Origin: Micromonospora alfalfae
Lineage (GTDB): Bacteria > Actinomycetota > Actinomycetes > Mycobacteriales > Micromonosporaceae
Length of the DNA: 59,673 bases
Direction of reading: 5' to 3'
NCBI RefSeq assembly: GCF_022230925.1
Contig: NZ_JAKKFH010000020.1
Span: forward strand, 1-59,673
The position numbers and the translations under genes are program-made. Under the pieces are notes generated by a model. It did no database searches. It was not told the origin of the DNA and saw nothing but the letters and a program-made list of their open reading frames with translations. This document shows positions 16,696 through 25,360 of the stretch, one piece after another. Numbering within the stretch: position 1 is the stretch's first letter; every line of letters starts with the position of its first letter.

Positions 16696-17487
16696 TCAGA
16701 AGCCCACGAAGACTCGGCGCAGGTCGTCGATGGTCACCGAGCCGGTCACCTGCACCCCGTCGGGGGTGTGCTGGGGGCCCAGCCGTCCGGTGGCCAGCCG
16801 CAGCCACGCCTCGGCCGGGGCCACCAGCTCCCCGTCGGGACGCTCCGGCGCGTCGACGATCTCGACCTTCTCGCCCAGCCGCAGCCCGAACGTCCGCTCG
16901 GGCGCGTGCAGCCGGACCAGCACTGTGGCCTCCCGGCCGGCCAGCTCCTGGGGTCGGCTGGTCCAGGCCAGCATGCCGCCGATCTGGTCGAGCAGCAGCG
17001 CCACCGCACCCGGCGTCACCGCCGCGAACCTGTTGAACGCCACCTCGGCGTCCCACTGGTGCAGGGCGAATTCGCTGAGCCGGAACCGGGCCGCGGTGGC
17101 CACGTCGACCGGCTCCGGCAGGAAGCCGAGGTCGATCCGCATCGAGGCCCGGGTGTCGGCGTCCAGCGCCTCGTACGCCTCGACCAGCCGTTCGTTGGTG
17201 GCGAGGAAGCCGGCGGCGTGCTCGGCCGGGGACATCGCGTCCCAGCGTGCCCAGACGCCACGGTTGAAGTCCCCGTCCGGACCGGGCGCGCCGGAACGGG
17301 CGGCGTCCAGCGTCGCCAGGTTGATCTCGGCGCCGCTGCCCAGGTGGCTCAGCACCTGGGAGACCTGCCACTCGCTGGCCCCCGACGGCCGGAGCAGGTC
17401 GTCCTCCTTGAGGTCCCGTACGAGCGCGGCGAGCTCCTCGTGGCCCGCCCGCAGAGCTGTGATGATCTGGTCAGCAGGGGTCGACAT
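16696..17487 (-). CDS. Maleylpyruvate-isomerase-family, mycothiol-dependent protein
   Basis: 263 residues from the ATG at 17487, which has GAGGAGATCC directly upstream. The N-terminal DinB-like MDMPI fold (ASEWQVSQVLSHLGSGAEI, GVWARWDAMSP, LSEFALHQWDAEVAF) carries the metal-ligand histidines. A C-terminal SCP2-like domain (ATVLVRLHAPERTFGLRLGE) follows. Such enzymes use mycothiol in isomerisation or detoxification; the substrate is unknown. It is the last minus-strand gene after the MFS pump, separated from it by about 110 bases. Confidence 0.82.
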   Translation of the reverse strand: MSTPADQIITALRAGHEELAALVRDLKEDDLLRPSGASEWQVSQVLSHLGSGAEINLATLDAARSGAPGPDGDFNRGVWARWDAMSPAEHAAGFLATNERLVEAYEALDADTRASMRIDLGFLPEPVDVATAARFRLSEFALHQWDAEVAFNRFAAVTPGAVALLLDQIGGMLAWTSRPQELAGREATVLVRLHAPERTFGLRLGEKVEIVDAPERPDGELVAPAEAWLRLATGRLGPQHTPDGVQVTGSVTIDDLRRVFVGF

Positions 17488-17598
17488 GGATCTCCTCAAA
17501 CGGATTTTCGACGATGGTCGGGACGTTACCGGACGTGGCCACCGGCCGGCCCGCCCCGGTGTCGGGCGCGTTCCGGCCGGCGGCCACGTCGGTCGGGC

Positions 17599-19092
17599 TC
17601 AGCCCATGTGCACTGTGTTGCCGGTTGGGATGTCCTCCTTGCGGACCTTCACCAGCACCAGGGTGGCCAGTCCGGCGAGCACGATCAACGCCGCGCCCCA
17701 GGCGAAGGCCACCCGGTAGCCGTGCACCAGCGCCTCGACCTGGTTGACCGGGTTCGGCGCCCGGCCGACCAGATAGGCGGCGACCGCGCTGGTGTAGAAG
17801 GTGTTCAGCAGCGCGGTGCCGAGCGAGCCACCGATCTGCTGGGTGGCGTTGAGCGTCGCGCTGGCCGCGCCGGCGTCGTGCTCCGGCACCCCGACCAGGG
17901 CGAGGCTGGACAGCGGGACGAAGGTGAAGCCCAGCCCCAGGCCCAGGACGACCTGCGCGGGCAGCAGGTGGGTGAGGAACGAGGTGTCCACGTCGATCTG
18001 GGTCAGCACCAGCATGCCCAGGGCGGCGAGCACCGAACCGGCGACCATCAGCGGCTTGGCACCCAGGCGGGGCATCAGCTGGCTGGCACCACCAGCGGCG
18101 ATCAGCACACCTGCGGTGACCGGCAGGGACGCGAGACCGGCTTCGAGGGGCTTGTACTGCAACACCACCTGGAAGTAGAAGGTCAGGAAGAGGAACGCCC
18201 CGAACAGGCCGGCGCCGATCAGCGTCGAGGTGAGGAACGCCCCGCCCCGGTTGCGGTCCAGCACGATCCGCAGTGGCAGCAGCGGGTGGCTGGAGCGCAG
18301 CTCGATCACCACGAAGGCGGCGAGCAGCACCACGCCCGCGGCGATGAAACCGAGCGTCGCGGTGGCGTCCCAGCCGTCCTCGGCGGCCTTGGTGAAGCCG
18401 TAGACCAGGGAGACCAGGCCGGCGGTCACCACTATCGCACCGGGTACGTCGTAGCGGGTGTTGCCGTGTGCCCGGCTCTCCGGCACCAGCGGCAGCGCGA
18501 ACGCGATGGCGATGGCGGCGACCGGGATGTTGACCAGCAGGCACCAGCGCCAGTCGGCGTACTCGGTGAGCACACCGCCGAGCAGCAGACCGACCGCCGA
18601 CCCACCGCCGGCGATCGCGCCGTACACCGCGAAGGCCTTGGCCCGCTCGGTGGCCTCGGTGAACAGGACGGTGAGCAGTGCCAGCGCGGCCGGGGCGAGC
18701 AGCGCGCCGAAGGCGCCCTGCAACGCGCGGGCGGCGAAGAGCATCTCACCGGTGGTGGCCAGACCGCCCAGGGCGGAGGCGAGCGCGAAACCGGTCATGC
18801 CGACGATGAAGGTGCGCTTGCGCCCCCAGTAGTCGGCGATGCGACCGCCGAGCAGCAGCAGACCACCGAAGGCCAGCGTGTAGGCGGTGATCACCCACTG
18901 CCGGTTCGCGTCGGTGATCCCCAGGTCCGCCTGGGCCTGCGGCAGCGCGATGTTCACGATGGTGGCGTCCAGGACGACCATCAGCTGTGAGACCGCGATG
19001 ACCGCCAGCGCGATCCAGCGCCGCGGGTGCGGCGCGCCTGTCGACGCCCCGGCGTTGGGCGCGCCGGGCGCGGTCGAGGTGGTTCCGGGCAT
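17599..19092 (-). CDS. DHA2-family MFS drug efflux transporter (EmrB/QacA type)
   Basis: 497 residues with about 14 hydrophobic segments. Motif A is GGRIADYWGRKRTF in loop 2-3, and the Asp in transmembrane segment 1 (VVLDATIVNIALPQ) is the DHA2 signature. RBS GGAAGG precedes the ATG at 19092. The protein should be a proton-driven exporter of drugs or self-made metabolites. A TetR regulator lies immediately upstream on the same strand (33-base gap), so both are probably one transcript under TetR control. Confidence 0.9.
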   Translation of the reverse strand: MPGTTSTAPGAPNAGASTGAPHPRRWIALAVIAVSQLMVVLDATIVNIALPQAQADLGITDANRQWVITAYTLAFGGLLLLGGRIADYWGRKRTFIVGMTGFALASALGGLATTGEMLFAARALQGAFGALLAPAALALLTVLFTEATERAKAFAVYGAIAGGGSAVGLLLGGVLTEYADWRWCLLVNIPVAAIAIAFALPLVPESRAHGNTRYDVPGAIVVTAGLVSLVYGFTKAAEDGWDATATLGFIAAGVVLLAAFVVIELRSSHPLLPLRIVLDRNRGGAFLTSTLIGAGLFGAFLFLTFYFQVVLQYKPLEAGLASLPVTAGVLIAAGGASQLMPRLGAKPLMVAGSVLAALGMLVLTQIDVDTSFLTHLLPAQVVLGLGLGFTFVPLSSLALVGVPEHDAGAASATLNATQQIGGSLGTALLNTFYTSAVAAYLVGRAPNPVNQVEALVHGYRVAFAWGAALIVLAGLATLVLVKVRKEDIPTGNTVHMG

Positions 19093-19125
19093 GGTGAAGC
19101 CTTCCGTGTTGCGAATATCGGTGAT

Positions 19126-19755
19126 TCAGGCCGGCGACGGACGGTCGTGCTGATAGCGGAGTACCGGGATCAGCACCTGGTCGACGACCTGGGTGAGGAA
19201 CGCGTCATCGGCGGGTAGGCCGTGCGCGACGATGCGGGACATGGTGAGCGCGGGCGCCAGATCGTGGAACAGCTCCCGTTCGCCGGCCTCCGGCGGGATC
19301 TCCCCGCGGGCGGCGGCCCGGACCAGGATGGCGGTGCTTGCCACCCGCCCGGCCGGCAGCACCTGGTGACGCACCAGGCGTTCCAGCTCGGGGTTGGTCC
19401 GCATGGCGAAGGTCAACGCCTGCATGAGGTCGCAGTCGGCGGTGCAGATCGCGGCCGTGGCCCGCAGCAACTCGATCAGGTCCCCGCGGAGGGAGCCGGT
19501 GTCGGGCGGGTTGTGTACACCCACCTGCCGCTCGCGCAGGGCGGCGACGACCAGCTCGGCCTTGCCGTCCCAGCGTCGGTAGATGGTGGCCTTGCTGACG
19601 TGGGCGCGGGCGGCGACGGCGTCGATGGTCATCCGGTCGAAGCCGACCTCGCGCAGGGTGTCGATGACGACTGTGAACAGGTCGTTGTCGGTGCAGCGCG
19701 GAGCCCGGGCTGCCGGCACCCCGGCACCCGCGCCCACCTGCTGACCACCCAGCAT
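19126..19755 (-). CDS. TetR-family repressor
   Basis: 209 residues. The helix-turn-helix region is VIDTLREVGFDRMTIDAVAARAHVSKATIYRRW (read in overlapping parts), followed by a TetR C-terminal ligand domain. It is the first gene of a two-gene operon with the MFS pump, the usual arrangement for autoregulated drug efflux. A perfect GAAACG-N4-CGTTTC palindrome lies about 92 bases upstream. Confidence 0.9.
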   Translation of the reverse strand: MLGGQQVGAGAGVPAARAPRCTDNDLFTVVIDTLREVGFDRMTIDAVAARAHVSKATIYRRWDGKAELVVAALRERQVGVHNPPDTGSLRGDLIELLRATAAICTADCDLMQALTFAMRTNPELERLVRHQVLPAGRVASTAILVRAAARGEIPPEAGERELFHDLAPALTMSRIVAHGLPADDAFLTQVVDQVLIPVLRYQHDRPSPA

Positions 19756-19846
19756 CTCGACCCCCCGCGAAACGATGTCGTACCGACCCTAGTTCGCGGT
19801 TGGCTGATCGTGCAGGGTTTCGTGAGTTGCCTCGCACTGAGTCGGC

Positions 19847-19862
19847 GAAACGGTCACGTTTC
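19847..19862. promoter_or_regulatory. Palindrome upstream of the tetR-MFS operon
   Basis: GAAACG (19847-19852), four bases, CGTTTC (19857-19862). Perfect six-base arms in the gap upstream of the TetR gene make it a candidate TetR operator; a 3' hairpin of the glycosyltransferase gene is the alternative. Confidence 0.35.
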
Positions 19863-19906
19863 ACGCGGTGTCAGCCCAGGTGGCAGGATCAGTACGAGTC
19901 GTGTGG

Positions 19907-21253
19907 TCAGGAACCCAGCGCCACTTCCACCTTCTTGCGGGTGCCCCAGCCGGTGCGCCAACAGGTGGCGATGCCGTACCAGCGGATCGCCCGGAGCACC
20001 ACCAGGGCGAACACCACGGCGACGGGCGTGAGGAGCCAGGTGCCCCACTGGTAGGCCGTCGACTGGTCCGATCGTCGTACCGTCATGTAGCGGAGCGCCT
20101 GCCCGTACCCGACGATCAACGGCACAGCCACCAGCCACGGAATCGCCCGCGGATCGGGGTCGATGATCGGCGACAGGATCGCCACCGCCACGAACAACAC
20201 CGTCGCGACCACGGTGGCCGCCCAGCGCAGCAGATGCAGCCACCACGCGATCGACCGCAACGACAGGTACCGGACCCGCCACCAGGTCCTGATGAAGCTG
20301 CCGCGCATCCAGCGCAGGAACATCCGGCAGAAGTGCCCGGCGTTCTCCGGCATGAGGGAGAACGCGAACGCCGAGGGCTGCTGCACGGTACGTCCCCGGA
20401 CCATCGCGAAGAGGGTGAGCAGGGAGTCGTCGGAGAAGGGCACCCGCTGGCCGAAAAACGTCTCCGTCAGATACGCGCCGAGGTTGTCGCGAACCACCTC
20501 CGCGCGGTAGGCGGCGATCGGGCCCGAGTTCACCCACACGCACCCGAACACCGACAGCGACGACCGGTCGGTGAGCTGCCCGGTCACCAGCCACAGGTCG
20601 GTGAACCGGGTGAGGAAGCTGCTGCGCACGTTCGCTGCCATCACCACCCCGGCCACAGACTGCACCGCCGGATCGGCGAAGGGTTTCAACAACTCCCTGA
20701 GGGCGTTCGGGTCCGAGATGGTGTCCGAGTCCACCGTCCAGTAGACGTCGGCTGCCGGGGTCGACCGCACCGCGGCCGCCTGGGCGTGCCGTTTGCCGGC
20801 ATTGGGTTGGATGTGCCAGGCGGCGATGATCCCGTGTACGGGGGCGACATCGAGAAACCACCGCTTGATCGGCTGGTAGCCCTCGGTCAGCTTCGACCCG
20901 TCGTCCACCACGTAGATGGTGTCTGGTTTGCGTGTTTGGAAGATCATGGATTCGAGGCAGGCCCGCAGGGCGCCCGGATCCTCGTTGTACGCCGGCACGA
21001 TGCCCACCACGTGCAGAGCGTCGAGGTGCCCCTGCATCCGGTCGGTGACCACTGCGGGCTTCTCCAGATAGGAGGTGCCGAGCTGCCAGATCAGCAGCAG
21101 GAACATGGCGGCGTACGCGAAGGTGAAGCGGTGACCACCTCCGTCGATGGCGCCGATCACGGCGAGGACGTGATGGGCGGTCCACGCCGCCGCGGCGGCC
21201 AGGACGACCGCCGCGGCGAACAGGACACGACCCTTCGTGACGCTCGCGGTCAC
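19907..21253 (-). CDS. Membrane glycosyltransferase family 2, hyaluronan/cellulose-synthase-like
   Basis: 448 residues: two N-terminal membrane helices, a cytosolic GT-A domain and about four C-terminal helices. Processive GT2 motifs are visible: VGIVPAYNEDP, VVDDGS, VDSDT (DxD), GPIAAYRAEVV, FSDDSLLT and the R-x-x-R-W-like FLRWMRG. This points to a polymerising synthase that extrudes polysaccharide, like HAS/NodC. The GTG start overlaps the stop of the preceding 60-codon gene by four bases (GTGA), implying translational coupling. The polymer is unknown. Confidence 0.88.
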   Translation of the reverse strand: MTASVTKGRVLFAAAVVLAAAAAWTAHHVLAVIGAIDGGGHRFTFAYAAMFLLLIWQLGTSYLEKPAVVTDRMQGHLDALHVVGIVPAYNEDPGALRACLESMIFQTRKPDTIYVVDDGSKLTEGYQPIKRWFLDVAPVHGIIAAWHIQPNAGKRHAQAAAVRSTPAADVYWTVDSDTISDPNALRELLKPFADPAVQSVAGVVMAANVRSSFLTRFTDLWLVTGQLTDRSSLSVFGCVWVNSGPIAAYRAEVVRDNLGAYLTETFFGQRVPFSDDSLLTLFAMVRGRTVQQPSAFAFSLMPENAGHFCRMFLRWMRGSFIRTWWRVRYLSLRSIAWWLHLLRWAATVVATVLFVAVAILSPIIDPDPRAIPWLVAVPLIVGYGQALRYMTVRRSDQSTAYQWGTWLLTPVAVVFALVVLRAIRWYGIATCWRTGWGTRKKVEVALGS

Positions 21254-21432
21254 TGTCCGACCGACTGCTTACGACGGAACGTCATCCGGATCATGATGAA
21301 GCCGACGAGGACGGCTGTCGCTCCGGTGAGGGCGATGGTGAGCGGCAGGGGGAGGGCGTAGCTGCCGATACCGGCAGCGCCGCCGATCGTGACAACGCCC
21401 ATACCGGTACGGGGAAGGCTGCCACCGGACAT
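21250..21432 (-). CDS. 60-residue LPxTG-containing membrane microprotein
   Basis: ATG at 21432 with GGAG nine bases upstream. The protein begins MSGGSLPRTG, so a sortase-type LPRTG lies at residues 6-10. A long hydrophobic stretch (about 12-51) and a basic tail TFRRKQ follow. Motif, hydrophobic span and positive tail are the parts of a cell-wall sorting signal, but almost nothing precedes them and there is no signal peptide. It is translationally coupled to the glycosyltransferase, suggesting a shared function such as a synthase subunit or an anchor. I do not recognise a named family. Confidence 0.75.
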   Translation of the reverse strand: MSGGSLPRTGMGVVTIGGAAGIGSYALPLPLTIALTGATAVLVGFIMIRMTFRRKQSVGQ

Positions 21433-21793
21433 GATGTATCTCCGCTCTTCGAGGGATGCTGAGGCTGTAACGGCCGCGACCGGTACGACGCCAATGTGGC
21501 CCGGCCGTCACACTGCTGAACTGCGAATATGACTCTGCGCAATGACGCGCTCACGTTCGCAAACAAGTTTGTCCAGGTCAATCTCGAAGGTCACGTGAAC
21601 GGTCGTCCGGCCCGGTCCGAGGAACCTTCCCGCTGCCGGCGTGTCGGAGACGTCCTCCCGGCTCCACGGCACCTGGCCTGCGCTTTCACCGCGTGGCCGG
21701 GTCAGGCCCGGCAACGTCGGCGAGCATCCGCGCTGTCGGGTAGACGTCAGGGCCGCACGTCGCTGTCGACAAATGGATGACGCATCGGGTTAA
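21433..21793. other. Upstream region of the LPxTG-glycosyltransferase operon
   Basis: No credible gene lies in this gap; the frames present lack family features. It holds an AT-rich perfect palindrome CAAAC-AA-GTTTG at 21560-21571, about 130 bases before the microprotein start on the minus strand. A weak minus-strand promoter TTGGCG-N18-TTACAG may lie near 21472-21501. Confidence 0.45.
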
Positions 21794-21812
21794 CACCCTC
21801 TGGGGCAGGGTG
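21794..21812 (-). terminator. Short hairpin after the GerMN lipoprotein gene
   Basis: CACCCT (21794-21799) and AGGGTG (21807-21812) form a six-base stem immediately beyond the lipoprotein stop codon on the minus strand. Confidence 0.4.
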
Positions 21813-21813
21813 G

Positions 21814-22713
21814 TCAGTCGCGGGGTGCGAGGACCACCGGCACGGCCATCGTGTTGATCCGCGCGCCGTTGTCGGCGGACACCTCGTACACCTCGACAGT
21901 GCCCCTCTGTTCGCGGATCGTGCCCCAGCCGATCACCACCCGGTAGCCGCCCCGACAGCCGCTGCCGCAACTGGCGGTACCGAAACCGGTGGCCACCGTC
22001 TGACCGCCGGCGTCCAGCACCCGGACGCTCACAGTGGCCTCGAACACGGTGGCCGTGCCGGTGACGACGAGCGGGGCGGAGACGCGCTCGCCGGGGATCG
22101 GGCCGGTGACCACGATCGGTGGCAGCAGGTCCGCGTAGTCCGCCCGGTCGACCGGGGCCGCGCCGTCGAGGCGGACCTGACGAACGCTGGGGAACTGGGT
22201 GAGCGTCCACACCACCTGCGCCTCGCGCAGCCGCCGGGTGGCCGGGTCGCCCACGGACGGCAGGCGCAGCGTCGCCACGCCGTCGGCGATGCGGGTGACA
22301 GTGACGCCGGCCGGAAGCAGGGTGATCATCCCGGTGGCAGCCTCGGCCGGGCTCGGCCCGGCGGCCAGTTCGGTGAGCGCCAGTCGGGACGTCGCGACGG
22401 TGGCCGGCCGGGTGCGCCGGGTCGGCACGAGCAGCCCGGCGCGGACGTACCACAGCTCGATGGTCACCGGGTCCGGCCGGCGCGTGCCGGTGGACACCGC
22501 CGTCGACGGACCCGACGGCCGGCTCGCGGGCGGTGACGTCGGTGCCGCGGCCCGGGTCGGGGTGGGTTCCGGACGGTCGGTGGGAGCGACGCTCGGCGGC
22601 GGCGCGGTGGGCGCCGGGCCGAGGTCACCGGAGCGGGGAGTGCCGCAGCCGCCGAGCAGGAGCGCCGCGACCAGCGCCGACGCGCCAAGCCCGACCGAGC
22701 CTCGGCCGGTCAC
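21814..22713 (-). CDS. GerMN/Gmad2-domain lipoprotein
   Basis: 299 residues. Lipobox LLLGGC near residue 23 gives an anchored extracytoplasmic protein, followed by a Pro/Ser/Thr-rich spacer (to about 80). A GerMN-type domain (TIELWYVRAGLLVPTRR, LALTELAAGPS, VVWTLTQFPSVRQVRL) leads to a Gmad2 immunoglobulin-like domain (PIPGERVSAPLVVTGTATV, RGGYRVVIGWGTIREQRGTV). GTG start overlaps the kinase stop by four bases. The LpqB lipoprotein of the MtrAB system also carries a GerMN domain, so this protein may modulate the adjoining kinase. Confidence 0.82.
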   Translation of the reverse strand: MTGRGSVGLGASALVAALLLGGCGTPRSGDLGPAPTAPPPSVAPTDRPEPTPTRAAAPTSPPASRPSGPSTAVSTGTRRPDPVTIELWYVRAGLLVPTRRTRPATVATSRLALTELAAGPSPAEAATGMITLLPAGVTVTRIADGVATLRLPSVGDPATRRLREAQVVWTLTQFPSVRQVRLDGAAPVDRADYADLLPPIVVTGPIPGERVSAPLVVTGTATVFEATVSVRVLDAGGQTVATGFGTASCGSGCRGGYRVVIGWGTIREQRGTVEVYEVSADNGARINTMAVPVVLAPRD

Positions 22714-24179
22714 CCCACACCGCCCGGCGAGCCGGTGGTACGCCCAACCGGCCGCGGGTGGGCGCGGTCGTCCCGGTGCGGCGGGTCACCGTGCGGGCCG
22801 GCGGGACCGTCAGCGGGCAGCTCCAGCCGGAACCGGGTGCCCTCACCCGGTTCGCTGCGCACGCTCAGCGCGCCGCCGAGCAGCTCGGCGTGCTCCCGCG
22901 CGATGGCCAGCCCGAGCCCACTGCCCGGCGCGGAGCGGGACGGATCGACCTGGTGGAACCGGTCGAACACACGGGACAGATGCTCGGCCGGGATGCCCGG
23001 CCCCTCGTCGGTCACCTCGAAGACGACAAGGGGACCGGCGCGCGCCACGCCGGCCGTGATCTCGCCACCGCCGTGCTCGACCGCGTTGGCGACCAGGTTG
23101 GCCAGCACGCGCTCCAGCCGACGCCTGTCGGTCCGCGCCGCTACCGGATCACCGGTGACCCGCACCCGCGGCGACCAGCCGCGCGCCGCGACGATGCCGT
23201 GCAGCAGCCCCACCGCGTCGACCGACCCGACGTCCAGCCGCTCCCGCCCGGCATCCAACCGGGAGATCTCCATCAGGTCCTCGACCAACCGGCGCAGCCG
23301 GACCACGTCGCCGACCAGCAGCCGGGCCGCCGGCCGGGCGTCGTCGGGCAGCTGGTCGAGGTGCTCGCGCAGCAGCGACGCCGCCGCCACCAACGCGGTC
23401 ACCGGGGTACGCAGCTCGTGCGCGACGTCGGCGGTGAACCGTCGCTCGCGGGCCTGTGCGGCCGACAGCGCGGCGATCTTCGACTCCAGGGCCCCGGCCA
23501 TCTCGTTGAACGTCGCCGCCCAGACGCTGAACTCGTCGCGCCCGCGTACCGGCAGACGGGTGGCGAGCAGGCCCTCGGTGAGTGCTCGGGCGGCCCGGCT
23601 GGCCCGGCCCACCGGCTCCAACGTGCGGCGGGCCAGTGCGTGACCCACGGCGGCGGCGAGCAGCACCACGAGCGCCCAGCCGGCCACCAGCGCGGTGCGG
23701 AGCTGACCCAGGTCGGTGGCGACGTCGTCCTCCACGGTCAGGACGTACAGCTCGGCGGTCGAGCCGGGAATGCGCCCACCGATCACCAGCAGCCGAGGGC
23801 GCTCCTTCGGCGCGGAGCGCTGATAGCCGAGCCGCCCGTCCGCGACGACGGCCCGCAACCGGGTGCCCAGCACCGGGGCGTACGCGGGGTGCGAGGCGCG
23901 AGTCGGGCCGTCGACGAGCAGCACGTGCCGACCGCTGGCCTCGAAGCTGGTGAGCAGTTCGGTGCTGCGCTGCTCGGTCAGCGGCAGGAACTGCCCGGCG
24001 AGAACGAGCTGGTAGCGGGCGTCGGCAGCGGCCTCGTGCAGCGACGCGTCCAACCAGGACTGCCGCAGCAGCAGCCCGGTCCCGCCGGCGAGCAGCCCGG
24101 CCGAGACGCCGGCCACCAGGACGAACGCGACCGTCAGCCGGCGCCGCAGGCGCCCGGGGAACACTGCGCGTCCGGCCAT
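22710..24179 (-). CDS. Sensor histidine kinase with HAMP domain
   Basis: 489 residues. Two membrane helices (about 16-38 and 165-185) flank an extracytoplasmic sensor region. A HAMP domain, a HisKA dimerisation domain with DVAHELRTPV (phospho-acceptor His254) and a HATPase with LVANAVEHGG, DEGPGIP and GSGLGLAIA follow. It is 12 bases after the response regulator and overlaps the lipoprotein start. The organisation (regulator, kinase, lipoprotein) suggests envelope-stress sensing. Confidence 0.92.
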   Translation of the reverse strand: MAGRAVFPGRLRRRLTVAFVLVAGVSAGLLAGGTGLLLRQSWLDASLHEAAADARYQLVLAGQFLPLTEQRSTELLTSFEASGRHVLLVDGPTRASHPAYAPVLGTRLRAVVADGRLGYQRSAPKERPRLLVIGGRIPGSTAELYVLTVEDDVATDLGQLRTALVAGWALVVLLAAAVGHALARRTLEPVGRASRAARALTEGLLATRLPVRGRDEFSVWAATFNEMAGALESKIAALSAAQARERRFTADVAHELRTPVTALVAAASLLREHLDQLPDDARPAARLLVGDVVRLRRLVEDLMEISRLDAGRERLDVGSVDAVGLLHGIVAARGWSPRVRVTGDPVAARTDRRRLERVLANLVANAVEHGGGEITAGVARAGPLVVFEVTDEGPGIPAEHLSRVFDRFHQVDPSRSAPGSGLGLAIAREHAELLGGALSVRSEPGEGTRFRLELPADGPAGPHGDPPHRDDRAHPRPVGRTTGSPGGVG

Positions 24180-24191
24180 CGCCGCCCCCCG

Positions 24192-24872
24192 TCAGCCCGT
24201 CGACAGTTTGTAACCGGCGCCGCGCACGGTCCGGATCAGCCGTGGCTGCGCCGGGTCGTCCTCGACCTTCGCGCGTAGCCGCTGCACCGCCACGTCGACA
24301 AGTCGGGAGTCGCCGAGGAAGTCGTGGTTCCAGACCAGGTCCAGCAGCAACTCCCGGGTGAAGACCTGACCGGGCCGGCGGGCCAGCTCCAGCAGGAGGC
24401 GGAACTCGGTGGCGGTGAGCGCCACCTCCTGGCCGTGCCGGCGCACCACGAAGCCGTCCGGGTCGATCTCCAGACCGCCGACCTCGATGACTGTCGAGGG
24501 GGCCGGCAGGCTGACCCTGCGCAGCACCGAGCGAACCCGGGCCACCAGCTCGGGCAGGTCGAAGGGCTTGCGCAGATAGTCGTCCGCGCCGCACTCCAGC
24601 CCGACCACCACGTCGATGGTGTCGGTGCGCGCGGTCAGCATCAGGATCGGCACCTGGCTGCTCCGCCGGATCTCCCGGCAGACCTCCAGGCCGTCCAGGC
24701 CCGGCAGCATGAGGTCGAGCACGATGAGGTCGACCGGGTGGGCGCGGAACGCGGCCAGGGCCTGCCGCCCGTCTACCGCGGTGTCGACCCGGAAACCGGC
24801 GCGACGCAGACCGAGGGCGGTGACCTCCCGGATCGAGAAGTCGTCCTCGACCACCAACACGCGGCCCTCCAT
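24192..24872 (-). CDS. OmpR/PhoB-family response regulator
   Basis: 226 residues from the ATG at 24872. The receiver domain has the acidic pair at residues 10-11, phospho-acceptor Asp53 (VLDLMLPG) and KPFDLPEL. The C-terminal winged helix shows LTATEFRLLLELARRPGQVFTRE and DVAVQRLRAKVEDDP. First gene of the three-gene operon; it should activate the operon or envelope genes when phosphorylated by the adjacent kinase. Confidence 0.92.
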   Translation of the reverse strand: MEGRVLVVEDDFSIREVTALGLRRAGFRVDTAVDGRQALAAFRAHPVDLIVLDLMLPGLDGLEVCREIRRSSQVPILMLTARTDTIDVVVGLECGADDYLRKPFDLPELVARVRSVLRRVSLPAPSTVIEVGGLEIDPDGFVVRRHGQEVALTATEFRLLLELARRPGQVFTRELLLDLVWNHDFLGDSRLVDVAVQRLRAKVEDDPAQPRLIRTVRGAGYKLSTG

Positions 24873-25019
24873 CACCCGAGGGTAGACCCGGCGCCACAGT
24901 GCGTAGCCCTGGCAGAACGGCCGACATCGGCGACCGGCTGGCCCCCTCCGGGCACCGCCCAACCGCTACGGTCAGGTGCCTTCGGCACCCCTGAACCGGC
25001 TCACACGAAAGGGCACGAC

Positions 25020-25352
25020 GTGAAACGTCATGGCTGCGTGATTCGACTCCGCCCCGAGCAGCGGGAGACCTACCTGCGGTTGCACGCCGCCGTCTGGCCG
25101 AGCGTGGAGAAGACGCTGCGCGAGGCGAACTTCCGCAACTACACCATCTTCCTCCACGACGACCTGCTCTTCGGCTACTACGAGTACGTCGGCGACGACT
25201 ACGAGGCCGACTCGCGGCTGATCGCGGCGGACCCGCAGACGCAGGAGTGGTGGAAGCTGACCGACCCGTGTCAGGAGTCGATCGCCGAGCCCGGCTCGGG
25301 GGACTGGTGGGCCCCGATGCGCGAGGTTTGGCACCTGGCCGACGAGGCCTAG
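25020..25352 (+). CDS. rhaM: L-rhamnose mutarotase
   Basis: 110 residues, GTG at 25020. The RhaM dimeric alpha+beta barrel is recognised by RLRPEQRETYLRLHAAVWPSV, NFRNYTIFLHDDLLFGYYEY, and W/H residues in WWAPMREVWHL. It interconverts alpha and beta anomers of L-rhamnose, feeding rhamnose catabolism. No other rhamnose genes are adjacent. A large perfect inverted repeat starts nine bases after its stop. Confidence 0.9.
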   Translation: MKRHGCVIRLRPEQRETYLRLHAAVWPSVEKTLREANFRNYTIFLHDDLLFGYYEYVGDDYEADSRLIAADPQTQEWWKLTDPCQESIAEPGSGDWWAPMREVWHLADEA

Positions 25353-25360
25353 GTTGACGG

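Noticed and set aside
16660..18990. 776-codon plus-strand frame across the mycothiol enzyme and MFS genes
   Set aside because: It spans two well-supported genes on the opposite strand and has repetitive antisense composition.
19868..21361. 497-codon plus-strand frame opposite the glycosyltransferase
   Set aside because: His/Arg/Gly-rich translation with no fold signature; the minus-strand frame has complete GT2 motifs.
22533..24278. 581-codon plus-strand frame opposite the histidine kinase
   Set aside because: Gln/Arg-rich antisense artefact of GC-rich codon bias; the kinase H, N and G boxes lie on the other strand.
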